Shown here: one piece after another, positions 24,690-35,826 of the stretch
Position numbering within the stretch: position 1 is the stretch's first letter
Layout: each line of letters opens with the position of its first letter
From: Isoetes taiwanensis
Taxonomy: Eukaryota; Streptophyta; Lycopodiopsida; Isoetales; Isoetaceae
Length of the DNA stretch: 64,000 nucleotides
Assembly (NCBI GenBank): GCA_021234155.1
Contig: JAJEKV010000109.1
Location: 342,252 to 406,251 of the forward strand
Direction of reading: 5' to 3'
Translations under genes and position numbers: made by a program
The notes under the pieces: generated by a model
Database searches by the model: none
What the model was told of the DNA's origin: nothing
What the model saw: the letters and a program-made list of their open reading frames with translations, nothing else

Positions 24690-26060
24690 CACAAATTCAC
24701 CGCTTCTGTCAGTTCGAAGACATTTCAATTTCTTACCAGTTTGTCTTTTTGCTTCTGCTTGATAAACCTTGCATGTCTCGAATGCATGGTCTTTGTTCTT
24801 CATTGTGTGACATTGGTTTTCCTAGAATAATCATCAATGAAAGTAATAAAGTATTTCGTTCCGTCTATGCTCCTGATGTTTAATGGCCCACACAAATCAT
24901 TGTGCACTAGCTCATTATCTTCTTTTGCTCTTTTTCCCTTTTTAGGAAAAGGTAATCTAGAATGTTTGCCCTTTAGGCACCCCATACAACTAAACCCTTC
25001 TCTTCTATTCTATTCTATTCTATTCTTCTCCTATTTCAGTTGCATTAACTGTCTTTACCATGTATTTCATATTATTTACATGTGTATGGCCTAGCCTCTC
25101 ATGCCACTGTTTTGCAGTTGGTGTTGTAACAATATCAAAGGCACTTAAATCATTATTTTTGAAACCAAATAATTTACCAACTCTTTTAGCCATTAACTTT
25201 AATCTATTGTCTAACAACACCTTAAAATAGTGCCTTTCAAAATGCATATGACATCCAAGGTCAACCAATTGTGTGAAATCAAATTCTTAGCTAAGTTTGG
25301 CACATAAAGAACATTCTTAAGAATGACGGGCTGCCCATTTAGATCAAAAAGTTTTAGTAATCCAGCTTGTTCTACTTTTTACAAGTTCCCATCTCCCACT
25401 TGAACAAAGCTTGAACCTTTGCAAATCTTTTCCTTGACCTTAGAAGGTGATATAATCACCTTCTCTCAGGTCCACTATCTAGCACATATAGATCATCATC
25501 CTTTAGTTTATAATCATAATCAACAGATAATGTTTGAGAATAATTTACTTCAGCATCTTCATCTTGTATTTCTTCCTCTTTTTCAATCTTTTTTGCTGCT
25601 ATATTTACTGCTGCAAACTTGCCTTTGTCTTTTTCATAATTACTTCTTCCACCTCTGGTGTTGTAAATTTGTCACTTCATCACCAGATTTTGCTCCAATT
25701 ATGTTTTTATCATCGTCTCAGCTTTCTCCCTGCTCTTTGCAACATTTTCAACTAGTGTGGCTAGCTGCTTATGCTTCATAAAAGCCTTGGCAATAGAATT
25801 TATCAAAATTCTCTAGTTATTGAAACTCCATCAACCTCCATATCTGCAAATCCCTGAGGTGTTGTGGAATCAGCAACAATGGTAGTGGCACCCCGAGGGG
25901 TTGCAGAATTAGTAGTAATAGTAGCAGCACCCCGAGGGGTAGCACTAGCATCAAAATAGCATTGGCATTACGAGAAAATGACGCATCTGTTCCGTTTTGC
26001 ACAACGTCTGCCATACTTGGGGCAGGTAGACAAAAACTCCTAAACAACAAGCACAAATGA
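24690..26060 (-). pseudogene. Ty1-copia retrotransposon remnant (gag to integrase N-terminus)
   Basis: In minus-strand order: a polyprotein start MADVVQNGTDASFSR (near 26010); a gag/protease stretch with many frame breaks; the pre-integrase motif WHERLGHTHVNNMKYM (about 25080-25130); then integrase MGCLKGKHSRLPFPKKGKRA and KYFITFIDDYSRK (24985-24810). After a frameshift comes LKCLRTDRSGEF (near 24720). RT and RNase H are missing, and no LTR is seen. A (tctat)n microsatellite at 24998-25030 interrupts the frame between pre-integrase and integrase. It is an old truncated copy. Confidence 0.85.
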
Positions 26061-26195
26061 ATCTAGGCTTTTGATCTTCTCGCCCCTTTTAGATCTTTAG
26101 AGTGCAATTCTTCTATGTTGACAGGGATTTGCCAAAAATCCGGTCAATACCAGATAAACTACCTAGGTATCTTCTCGAAATACATGATCATGAAG

Positions 26196-27240
26196 TGTTG
26201 CCTCCGACTCCTGGGGTCTCCATCTCTTACAAGTTCTAAACGAGGTGCACCCTGGACTACCACAGTCGTCGGATTCGTCGATCCTACGGCCCAGATCATA
26301 TGTTGGGGCCTCTGGACACCTCTCGTTTCGATTATAGTCATTTATGATTGGAGGCATGATTTTGAAATATGGAATACGATTTTGCCTAAGGTTTTGAGGG
26401 AATATCGAACCTCTATACGCTTTGCCTAAGATTTTAGAATATGAAATACGAGGGCTTGAACCTCTACCAAAATAACTCAATGTCCTAATAAGACTACATT
26501 AACCAATGTACCTAGTGAGCTAATGTGATTATTTTTTATCTTGAATCTATGTTTTTTTTATAACAACCCATTCAATTGTTTTGGTTTCAAAATTTGTTAT
26601 TTTTACATCCATATCAAATCCCCCTGGAACCCCCTGTTATTTTGCTACATATTCTAAACGAGGTGCACCCTGGACTACCACAGTCGTCGGATTCGTCGAT
26701 CCTACGGCCCAGATCATATGTTGGGGCCTCTGGACACCTCTCGTTTCGATTATAGTCATTTATGATTGGAGGCGCCTATGATTTTGAAATATGGAATACG
26801 ATTTTGCCTAAGGTTTTGAGGGAATATCGAACCTCTATACGCTTTGCCTAAGATTTTAGAATATGAAATACGAGGGCTTGAACCTCTACCAAAATAACTC
26901 AATGTCCTAATAAGACTACATTAACCAATGTACCTAGTGAGCTAATGTGATTATTTTTTATCTTGAGTCTATGTTTTTTTTATAACAACCCATTCAATTG
27001 TTTTAGGGATATATAGTCTATGGTTTCAAAATTTGTTATTTTTACATCCATATCAAATCCCCCTGGAACCCCCTGTTATTTTGCTACATATTGGAGTAGG
27101 CGCTCCTCAAGCTTATGTGCGTGCTCTCCTGGGGCTGTTGTGGTACTCTGTACTATCGAAGACGATCTTTGAATCAGAACTGGAATCACGATTCAAAGTT
27201 GCAGCAGACGGTGGAGCAAAAGTGCGCTAGTTCTAGGGAT
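26196..27240. repeat. Dispersed repeat interrupted by a tandemly duplicated 419-bp block
   Basis: The block starting ttctaaacgaggtgcaccct occurs at 26233 and again at 26652 (period 419). The copies are nearly identical, except that the second has about 19 extra bases near 27005-27022 and a small change near 26772. The pair ends near 27090. Sequences on its two sides (26196-26232 and 27091-27240) together match 28020-28200, so the block was inserted into a pre-existing repeat. There is no coding evidence. Confidence 0.75.
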
Positions 27241-27618
27241 TAGTCTTATATATGTTAGAATTTATATGTTGGCCCACTTGGCTGCAAATGGGGTGCATCC
27301 ACTTGGTATAACATCTATGGGGTATAGCCATGTGAAAAATAGGCCTCTATACCTTAGGGTGGCTAAGTTATGATAATATCCTGGCCTTGCCCCATGCTAG
27401 GTGTGAACTATATCGATGAGTACAAGTCTACTATCATGGCTTGTATGGTGACATGGCTATAGAATATATGTATTTATACTGTATACTCTAGGGGAACATC
27501 ACAGGAAGAAGACAAGTCCGTCCCCGAGGAGAACAATGGATCTGTGGGCGGCATACGTGCGTACACAACTTAACCTGCTAAAAAATAATAAGGAAGGACA
27601 TTACCTCAAGCCAAGGGA
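27241..27618. other. No feature recognised
   Basis: AT-rich sequence with no open frame of note and no element signature visible. Confidence 0.3.
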
Positions 27619-27845
27619 TGTCAGACCTATACCCGACCCACATAACTGACAGACTATAAGCCTAGCTCGCTATAAAGACCCCAGTAGCCGTGCTTAGCAG
27701 GGTTCTACCACCACCGTTCTCAATCACAATATAATATCCACAATGAGATGGGCTTTATGCGCATGCCGAATATAATTGAAAATTATTGGGACTAACTAGG
27801 AACATCATCTACTAATTGCTGCTATGTCTCTACCGATCTTCCCTC
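27619..27845. repeat. Partial LTR-like copy related to 36759-37046
   Basis: Begins tgtcagacctatacccgacc and stays recognisably similar (roughly four bases in five by eye) to the isolated LTR at 36759 until about 27838, then diverges. The terminal tctgaca seen in the other copy is not present. It is a degraded and probably truncated LTR of the same family. Confidence 0.6.
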
Positions 27846-28019
27846 ATATACACGAGGTGCAAACAATGATCAACCATTGCCATATATCATCCATAATTTG
27901 GGTATTAGTATAGATTCAACTAATTCTAATCACATGCATCTAACTTATAGTTAAGGTTTATTGAATGAAGTAACTATAGGTTCTAGAATGACCTACTTAT
28001 TTACTCCAAATACTTGATT

Positions 28020-28200
28020 CTGTGTTGCTGCCTTTCGCTCCTAGTGTCTGCATCTCTTGCATGTAATTTGGGTAGATGCGCTCTAAGCTAATGCGCACAC
28101 ACTCCTGGGGCTGCTTTTGCATGCTACCATTGAAGATGATCCTTGAATCGGAACTGTCCACACGATTCAGGATAGCCAGCCAAAAATGGTACAAAAGTGG
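28020..28200. repeat. Second copy of the dispersed repeat seen at 26196/27091-27240
   Basis: Shares the order gtgttgctgcc, tcctggggctg, gaagatgatc(t)ttgaatc and acgattca with the interrupted copy upstream, at lower identity. No function is seen. From 28201 to about 28839 nothing is recognised. Confidence 0.55.
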
Positions 28201-28839
28201 CTTGGTTTAAGGTATGGACTGCAAGCCCCAAGTGACATATGCCTTTGTTATAGTTAATACGAGACTAGTTTATGCTTGTATAGTATTTCGGACCATGTTA
28301 GGATCATAAAGCTACATTAAGTATTGCATCCACTGCTTTGAAGAGATATTGCCAAAAGGATGCATAGGCTTTGTAATACTCTCCTCCAAAATCTTTTTGT
28401 GTGGTGGTCAAGAAGGTCAAACATTTTTCGTTGATATTATACTAACTAATGTGCCTCTTTGCCTTTAATTAACGCTCTGTCCTACTTGTACTTGTAATAG
28501 GAGAGCTGGATCAATTACCAGTCTAAGTTGTCATTTAAGATTTTTGCAGTCATCATCAAATTATTTGTTTCGAGGGAATTTAAACGTGCGTAATGGTCTA
28601 GTGCATCCCAAAACATTGTTATGCTGCACTCAGAAGGACAGTAACGAGCTTGGTAGATTGTTGTTCTAAAGTGAAAAGTTTCAAAATTCCCAATACTTTC
28701 GCTGTTAGCAGTTGGAAATAAGCCTCTACTATATTATAACCTAAATGAAGCTAAAGCACATAGGAGGTGGCTTGACATTGGATTTAGATTGGTTGCCATT
28801 CCTGTGAAGAAGAGGGGGTTGATGATCCAAATCCACCTC

Positions 28840-29600
28840 CTCATCCCTAATGTGTGTTCCCACCTATAGATGTGTAAGAAGATGCAGATATTGCTCAGTC
28901 ACGAGCACATAATCCACTATGTTGGATCCCCCATCCTGATTCTTCTGGTGATAAGTGTAGGAGGAGGAGGAGGATTAATGTGAGAGGACATTGCAAATAA
29001 TCAGGTCCAAGATATTGCACATCTGAAGCAATTGCCTTCAGAAGCATGTGGCAGGATGATTTACAACTGATATGTGTACCTAAAGATCCTTTATAGTTTG
29101 GAGTCGTAATATATCCTCTGACAATGGCTTGATTCTATCATTGAGTTTGCAAATGTGCGTGCACTGAAATCTCCTACTAGTATAACATGGCCTAATTGCT
29201 TGTGATGTTGAACGTCATCATACATATCAACATAGGGGTCCAATCAATCCATATCTGAATGCATGTAGTAGCAGTTTGAGTCGACATGTGGAAAATAACT
29301 TGGGGCGACAAATAGGGGATCTCCACATGTGTTCTGCACCCATATCCATATGTATTAATTGTGCCTATCTGCTTTGTGCAATGAAGTTGAGGATGCCACA
29401 TGTGTTTTGTATAATAGACTATGTTACCATGGCCCCCATTGTATGTGGACTTATTGAACAATAAATAGTGTTGGTATCCTGGCAGATCTACTATTCTTCG
29501 ACCAGCATGTTTCCATGCTTTTATATGGAAAAAATCCATACCCTTCGACATGGAGTTCAAGTTGTGTCCCTACTACTATGGATGTGATGCTTCTACCTCA
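28840..29600 (-). pseudogene. Old LINE fragment (endonuclease region)
   Basis: The minus strand matches, piece by piece, the endonuclease part of the LINE at 60860-61770. Pieces seen include KAWKHAGRRIVDLPGYQHYLLFN (compare ETWLHAGHKLPNLP...FLFN in the other copy), a VYY segment, and the ACY/HMSTQT region. The cataatccac...atgttgg stretch near 28908 matches about 61068. Multiple frameshifts show age. The RT part is missing. Confidence 0.7.
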
Positions 29601-30109
29601 TATACTGCAATCCGTAGTATATGCCCTAGAACTTACCCCCATTCAACGGCCATGCCATCGTATAGGCCCTTTGTCTGACTTGTACAAAGCATGGCCAGGT
29701 AGACAAGTAGAGGACAGGGAGGTGTCATCTCGTCCCTTCTTATATGGGCCTCTACATCAGTGAAAGTAAATTATAAGCATTAACACATCATAACAATAAA
29801 GGATACTACCATGAGAGGTGGCATTAAGCCATCCATCACACCAATGTAATATCGAATACATGATAGCTACACATTTCATGGCTCCTACATCGCTTCCGAC
29901 TTAAAGGGGATTTATGACGGCTAGGAGCCTGCAGATAGACTGCAGATTTATGACGACTGCAGATAGAGTCATGGGAATAGCATTGGTTGGCATAGACAAT
30001 TGCTAGGGTCGACCGCTCCATCCGCCCCTCCTGTGCATACTTTGCAAATAGGCTGAAACATCCTATGTCATGATTGTAGAATTCTAGAGTTTCTAACATG
30101 AAAATTCCA
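29601..30109. other. No gene recognised
   Basis: Mixed sequence with a local imperfect repeat of tgcagatagact / tgcagatagagt near 29930-29970. No coding signal is recognised. Confidence 0.3.
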
Positions 30110-30121
30110 AAAGAGTTGGCT

Positions 30122-31375
30122 TCAGCTAAAACAAGTAATTTTGCTTATTTATGGTTTGATGGTGGTGTCTCCAAAAGACTAATGTGGCATCTTCTGCTGC
30201 TATTCTCAAGGATGCCTCCAATAGGTTGCTGGCTAAAGTAAGAAAAATTTATCCAAATGTCACTTCTAATATGGCAGAGTACAAAGCATTGATTGCAGGT
30301 CTTCAAGAAGCAAGAAATCTAAACATCAGTGATGTTATCATCTTTGGAGACTCTCAGCTTGTCTGCAGGCAAATATCAGGAGAATATCAGGCCAAGAGTG
30401 AAGACATGATGCAGCTTAGAGATCAAGCTATGCTGGAACTAAGGAATTTTGAAACCTGGGAGCTTTGCCATGTGCCAAGGGAGCAAAATTGTGAAGCAGA
30501 CTCGCTATGCAGAAGTGTGCTACTGGAACACTTAGCTGAGGGAGCAATTCAAGAAGATGAGCTTGAGAAGAAAGATCTGCAGCAGCTATACCCCATCTTG
30601 GTAATCAATGCAAGTGAAGACAAACAGGTAAAGGAAATCAAGGTAAACAAGAAGGGTCTGGATAGGGTATTGTATGTTGGTGATTTGTTTAAAGAAGAAG
30701 ACAATGCCTTTGTTACTAAATTCTTTGATGATTGGAAGGATATCTTTGCTTGGGATTATGATGAGTTGGTTGGTGTTGACAAAAGCATTTGTGAGTTTGA
30801 AATCAAGATCAAGGAAGGTATGAAACCTGTTATACAAAAGCTAAGAAGGATTAATGCTTCTCTATTAGGTTTAATCAAGGAGGAGTTATACAAAATGAAA
30901 GATGCGTGGTGTGATTGCAGAAATTGTGAATCCCGAGTGGCTATCTTGCATTGTTCTGTTGAGAAGAAAAACAAGACTATCGAAATTTGCATAGATTATA
31001 GAGATCTAAACAAAGCCACTATCAAAGATTGCTATCCATTGCCATTTACGGAAGAAGTCTTTGCATCTTTATGCTTGAGGAAGGAGATTTACTCATTCTT
31101 AGATGGCTTTTCAGGTTTTAATCAAATAAGCATCAAGGAAAGTGATCAGCCAAAAACTTCATTTATCACACCTTGGGGAACATTTGCCATGAAAAGAATG
31201 CCATTTGGATTGATGAATGCATCTGCAACATTCAAAGAGCCATGGATACAATTTTTAGAGAAATGCACCGCCAATATTTTTTCGTGTATTTTTGGATGAC
31301 CTTTGTTTGGGAACTTCTCTGGAAAAACATTTTGATATGCAAACCATCTTTGTTTGATTTTTGTGAAAAAGGATG
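30122..31375 (+). pseudogene. Ty3-gypsy pol: extra RNase H followed by reverse transcriptase
   Basis: The domain order is unusual. An RNase H of the archaeal-like/dual type comes first. Its first Asp is in WFDGG (codon 30158-30160) in one frame, then after a -1 type slip the long frame 30184-31299 carries MAEYKALIAG (Glu, residue 32), FGDSQLV (Asp 56) and NCEADSL (Asp 106). RT follows in the same frame (from about residue 165): CIDYRDLNKATIKDCYPLP, FLDGFSGFNQI, TPWGTFAMKRMPFGLMNASA. A frameshift near 31240 moves the rest, including the catalytic FLDD (about 31290), to another frame. No gag or protease precedes it. The element makes cDNA from its RNA; this copy is dead. Confidence 0.85.
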
Positions 31376-31379
31376 AGTG

Positions 31380-32518
31380 AGTTTGAACCCCAAAAATGTG
31401 TTTTTATCCTCAAAGGGAGAATTGCTTGGGCATGTAGTGTCTACAGCAGGAATTCAAATATCTGAAAGTAAGGTTGAAGCTCTAAGGAAACTAGCACCTC
31501 CAAAAACCTCAAGCAGGTTAAAAGCTTCATGGGGATGACCAGCTTTTTGAGAATGTATGTCCCTCATTTTTCCCACACTATGAGCCCAATTTCTAACCTC
31601 ACAAAGGTTGGAAAGTTCTCCAAAAGTGAAAGCAAACATATCCTAGTAGATTGGGATGAGCAATGCCAAGATTCTTTTGACAAGATAATTGATGCCATTT
31701 GCAAATCTATCCTACTTAAACCTCCTGATCTAGAGAAACCCTTCAAAGCTTATATCAGTGTAACAAAAAAGGCAATTGGTTTGGCACTGCTGCAAGAGGA
31801 CCATGTAATTGCTTTTGCAAGCAAGATGTGGTCTGATACTGAATTAAGATATCCCAGGTTGGAGAAAAGTGCAGCAGCCTTGATGTTCTTGATAGAGAGA
31901 CAAGGACATCTTCTTCAAAACAGTCAGGTGCAAGTATTCATGAGACAAAATCCTTTCTCACGGCTTTTTGCAAAAAAGCAACCAAAGGCCAAATTGTGCA
32001 GGTGGGCTTGTAAGATCCAAGCTTATGATATTACTGTAAAGGTGGTAAAATTGATCGAGAATCCCAGCTCTTATCTTCCACATGTGTTGTTTGAGCATGA
32101 AGATCAAGATGATTTATGTAGTGATGACAATCTAACAAACTTGATTTCTTTTGATGCAGAAAATATTGACTGGCAATTTGACATCAGAAACTATCTGGAG
32201 AGCAATGAATTGCCCAAGAATTTGAATGGCAGTCAAGAAAGAAGATTCAAGGACAAGTGCAAAAAGTTCAGGCTAATTGAAGGGATCCTATGCAAAGTTG
32301 ACAAGGAAGGAGTCTTGTTGAGATGTGTGGATGAAGAAGAGGCTAGAATGACAATTGAAGCATGTCATGAGGGAGTTTGTGGAGGACACTTTGCAGCAGA
32401 TACAACTGCAAAAAAGATTCTAAGGTCAGGATACTTTTGGCCCCTCTTTTTTAAGGATTGTTATGAGACTATAAAATGCTTTGCCATAAATGTCGGATCT
32501 TTGGTAAAAACTTTATGA
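31380..32518 (+). pseudogene. Ty3-gypsy pol: RT thumb, RNase H and integrase zinc finger
   Basis: Starts with LLGHVVSTAGIQISESKVEAL (about 31420-31480). After a frame change comes the 329-codon frame 31529-32518. That frame has the RT/RNase H junction (FLRMYVPHFSHTMSPISNLTK), RNase H with AYISVTKKAIGLALLQED and FASKMWSDTELRYPRLEKSA, the connection region (IENPSSYLPHVL), and the integrase HHCC start with HEGVCGGHFAADTTAKKIL. The finger's cysteine pair is lost in a frame break at the end (CFAINVGSL). It is the second RNase H of this element. Codon use is AT-rich like the flanking E1 sequence. Confidence 0.85.
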
Positions 32519-32539
32519 CCCGGTTGCCACCGCCATAAC

Positions 32540-33450
32540 TTCCCTGGACCTTTCCAAATATGAAATTTTGGATTTTATAGGCCCCATAGACCCACCTTAT
32601 TCAGCTCAACACCCGGTTTATATTGGTTGCCATTGATTACTTTACCAAATGGGCAGAGGCAATTCCTTTGAGAGAAGCCAATGCTCAACCCTTTGCAAGA
32701 TTTACGCATGAAAATATTTGTGCCGGTTGGCATTCCTTTTAAAATAGTTTCTGATAGAGGCAGCCAGTTCATCAACCATACAATTGCATTACTTTTAGCC
32801 ACCTTGAAAGTCAAACATACCAAGAGTTCATCCTATTACCCTCAAGGAAATGGCCAAGCAGAATCAACCAATAAGACTCTCAAATCCATCCTCAAAAAGA
32901 CCATCAGTGTTTCAAAAAAGGATTGGCATTTAAAACTCCATGATGCACTTTGGGCATATAGAACTACCATCAAAGTGGCTACAAAACACACTCCTTTCAG
33001 TTTGGTATATGGGATAGAGTCAGTACTGCCTATAGAATTAGAACTTCCATCACTCAGACTGGCTTATCAGATTAATTTGGAAATGGATGAGGCTCTAAAA
33101 GGCATTTGTGAGATTGATGCAGCTAGAGGAGCATAGATATGAGGCTGAGAATGCGGTGATGAGGAAAAAGGCTAAAGATATTGCGACTTTCAAAAAACAC
33201 ACAAATTGCGCGGGGAGTCTTAAAAAGCAGGAGAGAGTTAGTGTTGAAGTGGAACAAAGCAAGGGAAGATATAGCATCCAAATTTGAGAATCTTTGGGAG
33301 GGACCATTTGAAGTGATAGGGACGGTGGCGGAGAGATTCATATGGGTGAAAGATATTGCTGATGGCAGAGAATTGATGAACCCTATCAACATTGTGCACC
33401 TAAAAAGGTATTGGCAACAACATGTTGCCCTTGCTTTGTTCAACTAAAAT
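32540..33450 (+). pseudogene. Ty3-gypsy integrase core and C-terminal domain
   Basis: Frame pieces: DFIGPIDPPYS (about 32570-32600); IDYFTKWAEAIPLREANAQ in another frame; then 32681-33136 with KIVSDRGSQFINH, the second catalytic Asp, and YYPQGNGQAESTNKTL with the catalytic Glu. The usual 35-residue spacing is kept. LWAYRT and HTPFSLVYGIE follow. The C-terminal barrel is in 33181-33447 (LWEGPFEVIG...LKRYW). At least two frameshifts. Stop at 33447. The element's RT is upstream in the same strand, so it is one copy, here called E1. Confidence 0.85.
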
Positions 33451-33489
33451 CTTTATGGTAAGATGTAGTTAGGATTAGTTAGTGCATTG

Positions 33490-33491
<2 letters not shown>

Positions 33492-33525
<34 letters not shown>
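33492..33525 (+). repeat. 34-nt poly(A) tract after the integrase
   Basis: An uninterrupted run of 34 A begins 45 bp after the integrase stop, on the coding strand. Similar tracts occur inside E4 (43027-43045, 43341-43370). Confidence 0.95.
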
Positions 33526-33526
<1 letters not shown>

Positions 33527-33699
33527 CAAAATATAAGAAAAAAGCCTCAGTAGGATGAAAGCTAAAAATTAATTAAGCCTATCTTATTAAGTCAAGTTCT
33601 GTTTTGAAGTTATTATTCGTGTACTAATGGGTTTCTAGTGTTGCAAGGACAAAAGGGCTATGCATGTTGTAATCATCTGAGGGAGTGAATTAATACTGA

Positions 33700-34085
33700 T
33701 CATAGTTCCATGCAGGTGCATCTGAACATGTCACTCACACATCTCTTTCACTACATTACATTATTCTTCATTATCTGGAGTTGCTGCCATTACCTCCACA
33801 CCAGCAACTCATTCAAACTAACAAGCTTTATCTTCACATGCAGGTGCATCCTTATGTCTGCCTCCATCTGTCATCTGATCAAGAGTTGACCTTATTACAT
33901 CTGAAAATCCCTTTCATCTTCATAGATTTCCCAAGCTGTTGTCACACCACCATCCCGCAGCTTCTCATAACTAAAGAGATTTATTTTCCATGCAGGTTCA
34001 TCTGAAAGGAACATCATTCACATATACATTCATAATGCCAAATCTGTCACTTTCAAATCCATATGCAGGTCATTGAGTTGCCAAC
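33700..34085 (+). repeat. Four spaced copies of an atgcaggt(g/t)cat motif
   Basis: catgcaggtgcatctg-like motifs occur at about 33711, 33838 and 33990, and a weaker copy (atatgcaggtcattg) at about 34070. They are separated by C/T/A-rich sequence at intervals of roughly 127, 152 and 80 bp. They look like a decayed tandem repeat in the 3' non-coding part of E1. Confidence 0.5.
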
Positions 34086-34147
34086 CATATTCTCACATTG
34101 GCAACTGGCTGGAGCTATGTCGAGAAGTACAAACAGCTAGTCAAAGG

Positions 34148-34205
34148 GGCTGGTAGACCAGCCTTCTCTTTTAGTTTGGCATAATGCTGCCATGCCATGG
34201 CAGCA
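34148..34205 (+). other. Twin hairpins (first locus)
   Basis: ggctggtagaccagcc (34148-34163) is a 7-bp perfect inverted repeat with a 2-nt loop. After a 21-nt linker, 34185-34205 (tgctgcc...ggcagca) is a 21-nt near-palindrome. The same arrangement with different bases is found at 48622-48682. Confidence 0.7.
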
Positions 34206-35435
34206 TGGAAGAGCCAAGCACATGTTTGCACTAATCCTCTCATCTTGATTTGGTTTGCAAGACAATAGGAGAATGCTTCACTAGCATACATCAAAGTTTG
34301 AAGAGCAAAGGAAGGACAATTGACTCAAGTCACTCAAGAGATACAAAAGGTCAAACAAGCAAAGGAAATGAAGAGAAGAGGAGAAAGAAGACCCCTTGAA
34401 GAATATTCCATGGTATGTAGCTATTTGTGATCTTGGCATCTTTGGCATTTTGATCCCCTTCCCCATTTACTCTACCATCCTAAAATACCATTGAACTTTG
34501 ACTCCTTGCTCATATACCTCCCAAAGTCAAACTTGACCTTGAAAGTTCTTTCTAGTCAAAACACACCTTCATGAAACACCCACTTGCTCCATCATCCACT
34601 AGTTCAAAAGTGACTTGACTTGGTCAAAATTTCGCTCAGAAGTCAACATCCCATGCAACTTGACCAAAGTTAAAAGAAAGTTGCAAAAAATCCTAAGGGA
34701 AGTGCTCAAAATTCAAGTATGCCCTAGGAGGTGCTAAAAATTGCTCCATAAAAAGAAATTGGCTCCTAAATGAGCACTTGATGGGCCAAGTCACTTTACC
34801 TCACCTCATGTGCCAAGTCACTTTACACGTCACCTCATGTGCCAAGTCATCACACTCATCATCATTCTAGCCATCTCATGTCAAACTCCCATATGCAAAT
34901 CAAAATCCACATCAAAGCATCTAACTAGCATCATTGTTGCCACATCACCATTGACACCTCATCACTCCACACTTGTCATACACATCATCTCCACATCACT
35001 CAAAAATTTTGACTAGAAAGAATTTTCAAATTCAAGTTGGCTAACACGTCATCATTCCCATTGACCACATCACACCACCTAGCCTTGTCATCATTTCCAA
35101 ATGCCACATCATCCACTCCTTAGCTCTTTTTTTGCCAAATTCAAAAGAGCTCCATTGTGAGAAGAGATTCCAGAATCTTATAGGGTACAAAAAAGATTCC
35201 CTTAGGAAAAAAGAATTTTGAAAAAAGGCTTTATTTTGGGCATTATAGATGCTTCCTAGGGAATCGTGCCATAGGGCTTAGGGGTGCAAAAATTTTCCTA
35301 TCTACCCCCTCGCTAATTTCTCTTTCCGGCCAATCTCCCCATGCCGTGGAACATCCAGGGCGTGTGGGCGGATTGGAGGTACCGGATCCCCGTGGATATT
35401 GCATAATAATCATAAATAATGGATTTTCTTCTCCT

Positions 35436-35441
35436 TATATA
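35436..35441 (+). promoter_or_regulatory. Putative LTR TATA box
   Basis: tatata within cttatatacc, followed about 30 bp downstream by sequence shared with the copy at 49740. The equivalent TATA in that copy is ctatata at 49704-49710. Confidence 0.45.
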
Positions 35442-35580
35442 CCTTGGTCGCCAAAGTCTAATTGAGCCTGTGGGATATTTCGTCTGAACCCATATGAACC
35501 CTAAAATCCGGAAAACGCCAAGATCCAGTTAATTCGGCCTAACAAACTAGTAAATCATGACCTAAACTGGCCGAATCACC

Positions 35581-35826
35581 ATGTTTAATGCCAAAAATGC
35601 TTATTGCAAGCTAAAAGACAGAAGATTGAAGGGAAATGATCAAGATCTCAACGAACGCGAGCATTTACAAAAGGGCTTTTACGCATTTAAGAAATTCGAG
35701 GGCTTTGAGGCAAAGAAGTGTTTTCTGGCTTTGAAGAAGGACCGGCTTGATGATCCTGAGCTTGATTCTGACCTCCAATGTTTACCTATGATCCAGATTA
35801 TTGACTCAATTCTCTGGATTGTCTGA
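35581..35826 (+). CDS. Short charged open frame in the LTR-like region
   Basis: 81 codons, Lys/Asp/Leu-rich (FKKFEGFEAKKCFLALKKDR), with no domain recognised. It lies at the same place relative to the TATA box and the gcctgtgggatat block as the 79-codon frame at 49917-50156 in the related copy. The two peptides share little sequence beyond hydrophobic/charged character near their C-termini. It may be chance, or a leader/accessory peptide of the family. Confidence 0.2.
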   Translation: MFNAKNAYCKLKDRRLKGNDQDLNEREHLQKGFYAFKKFEGFEAKKCFLALKKDRLDDPELDSDLQCLPMIQIIDSILWIV

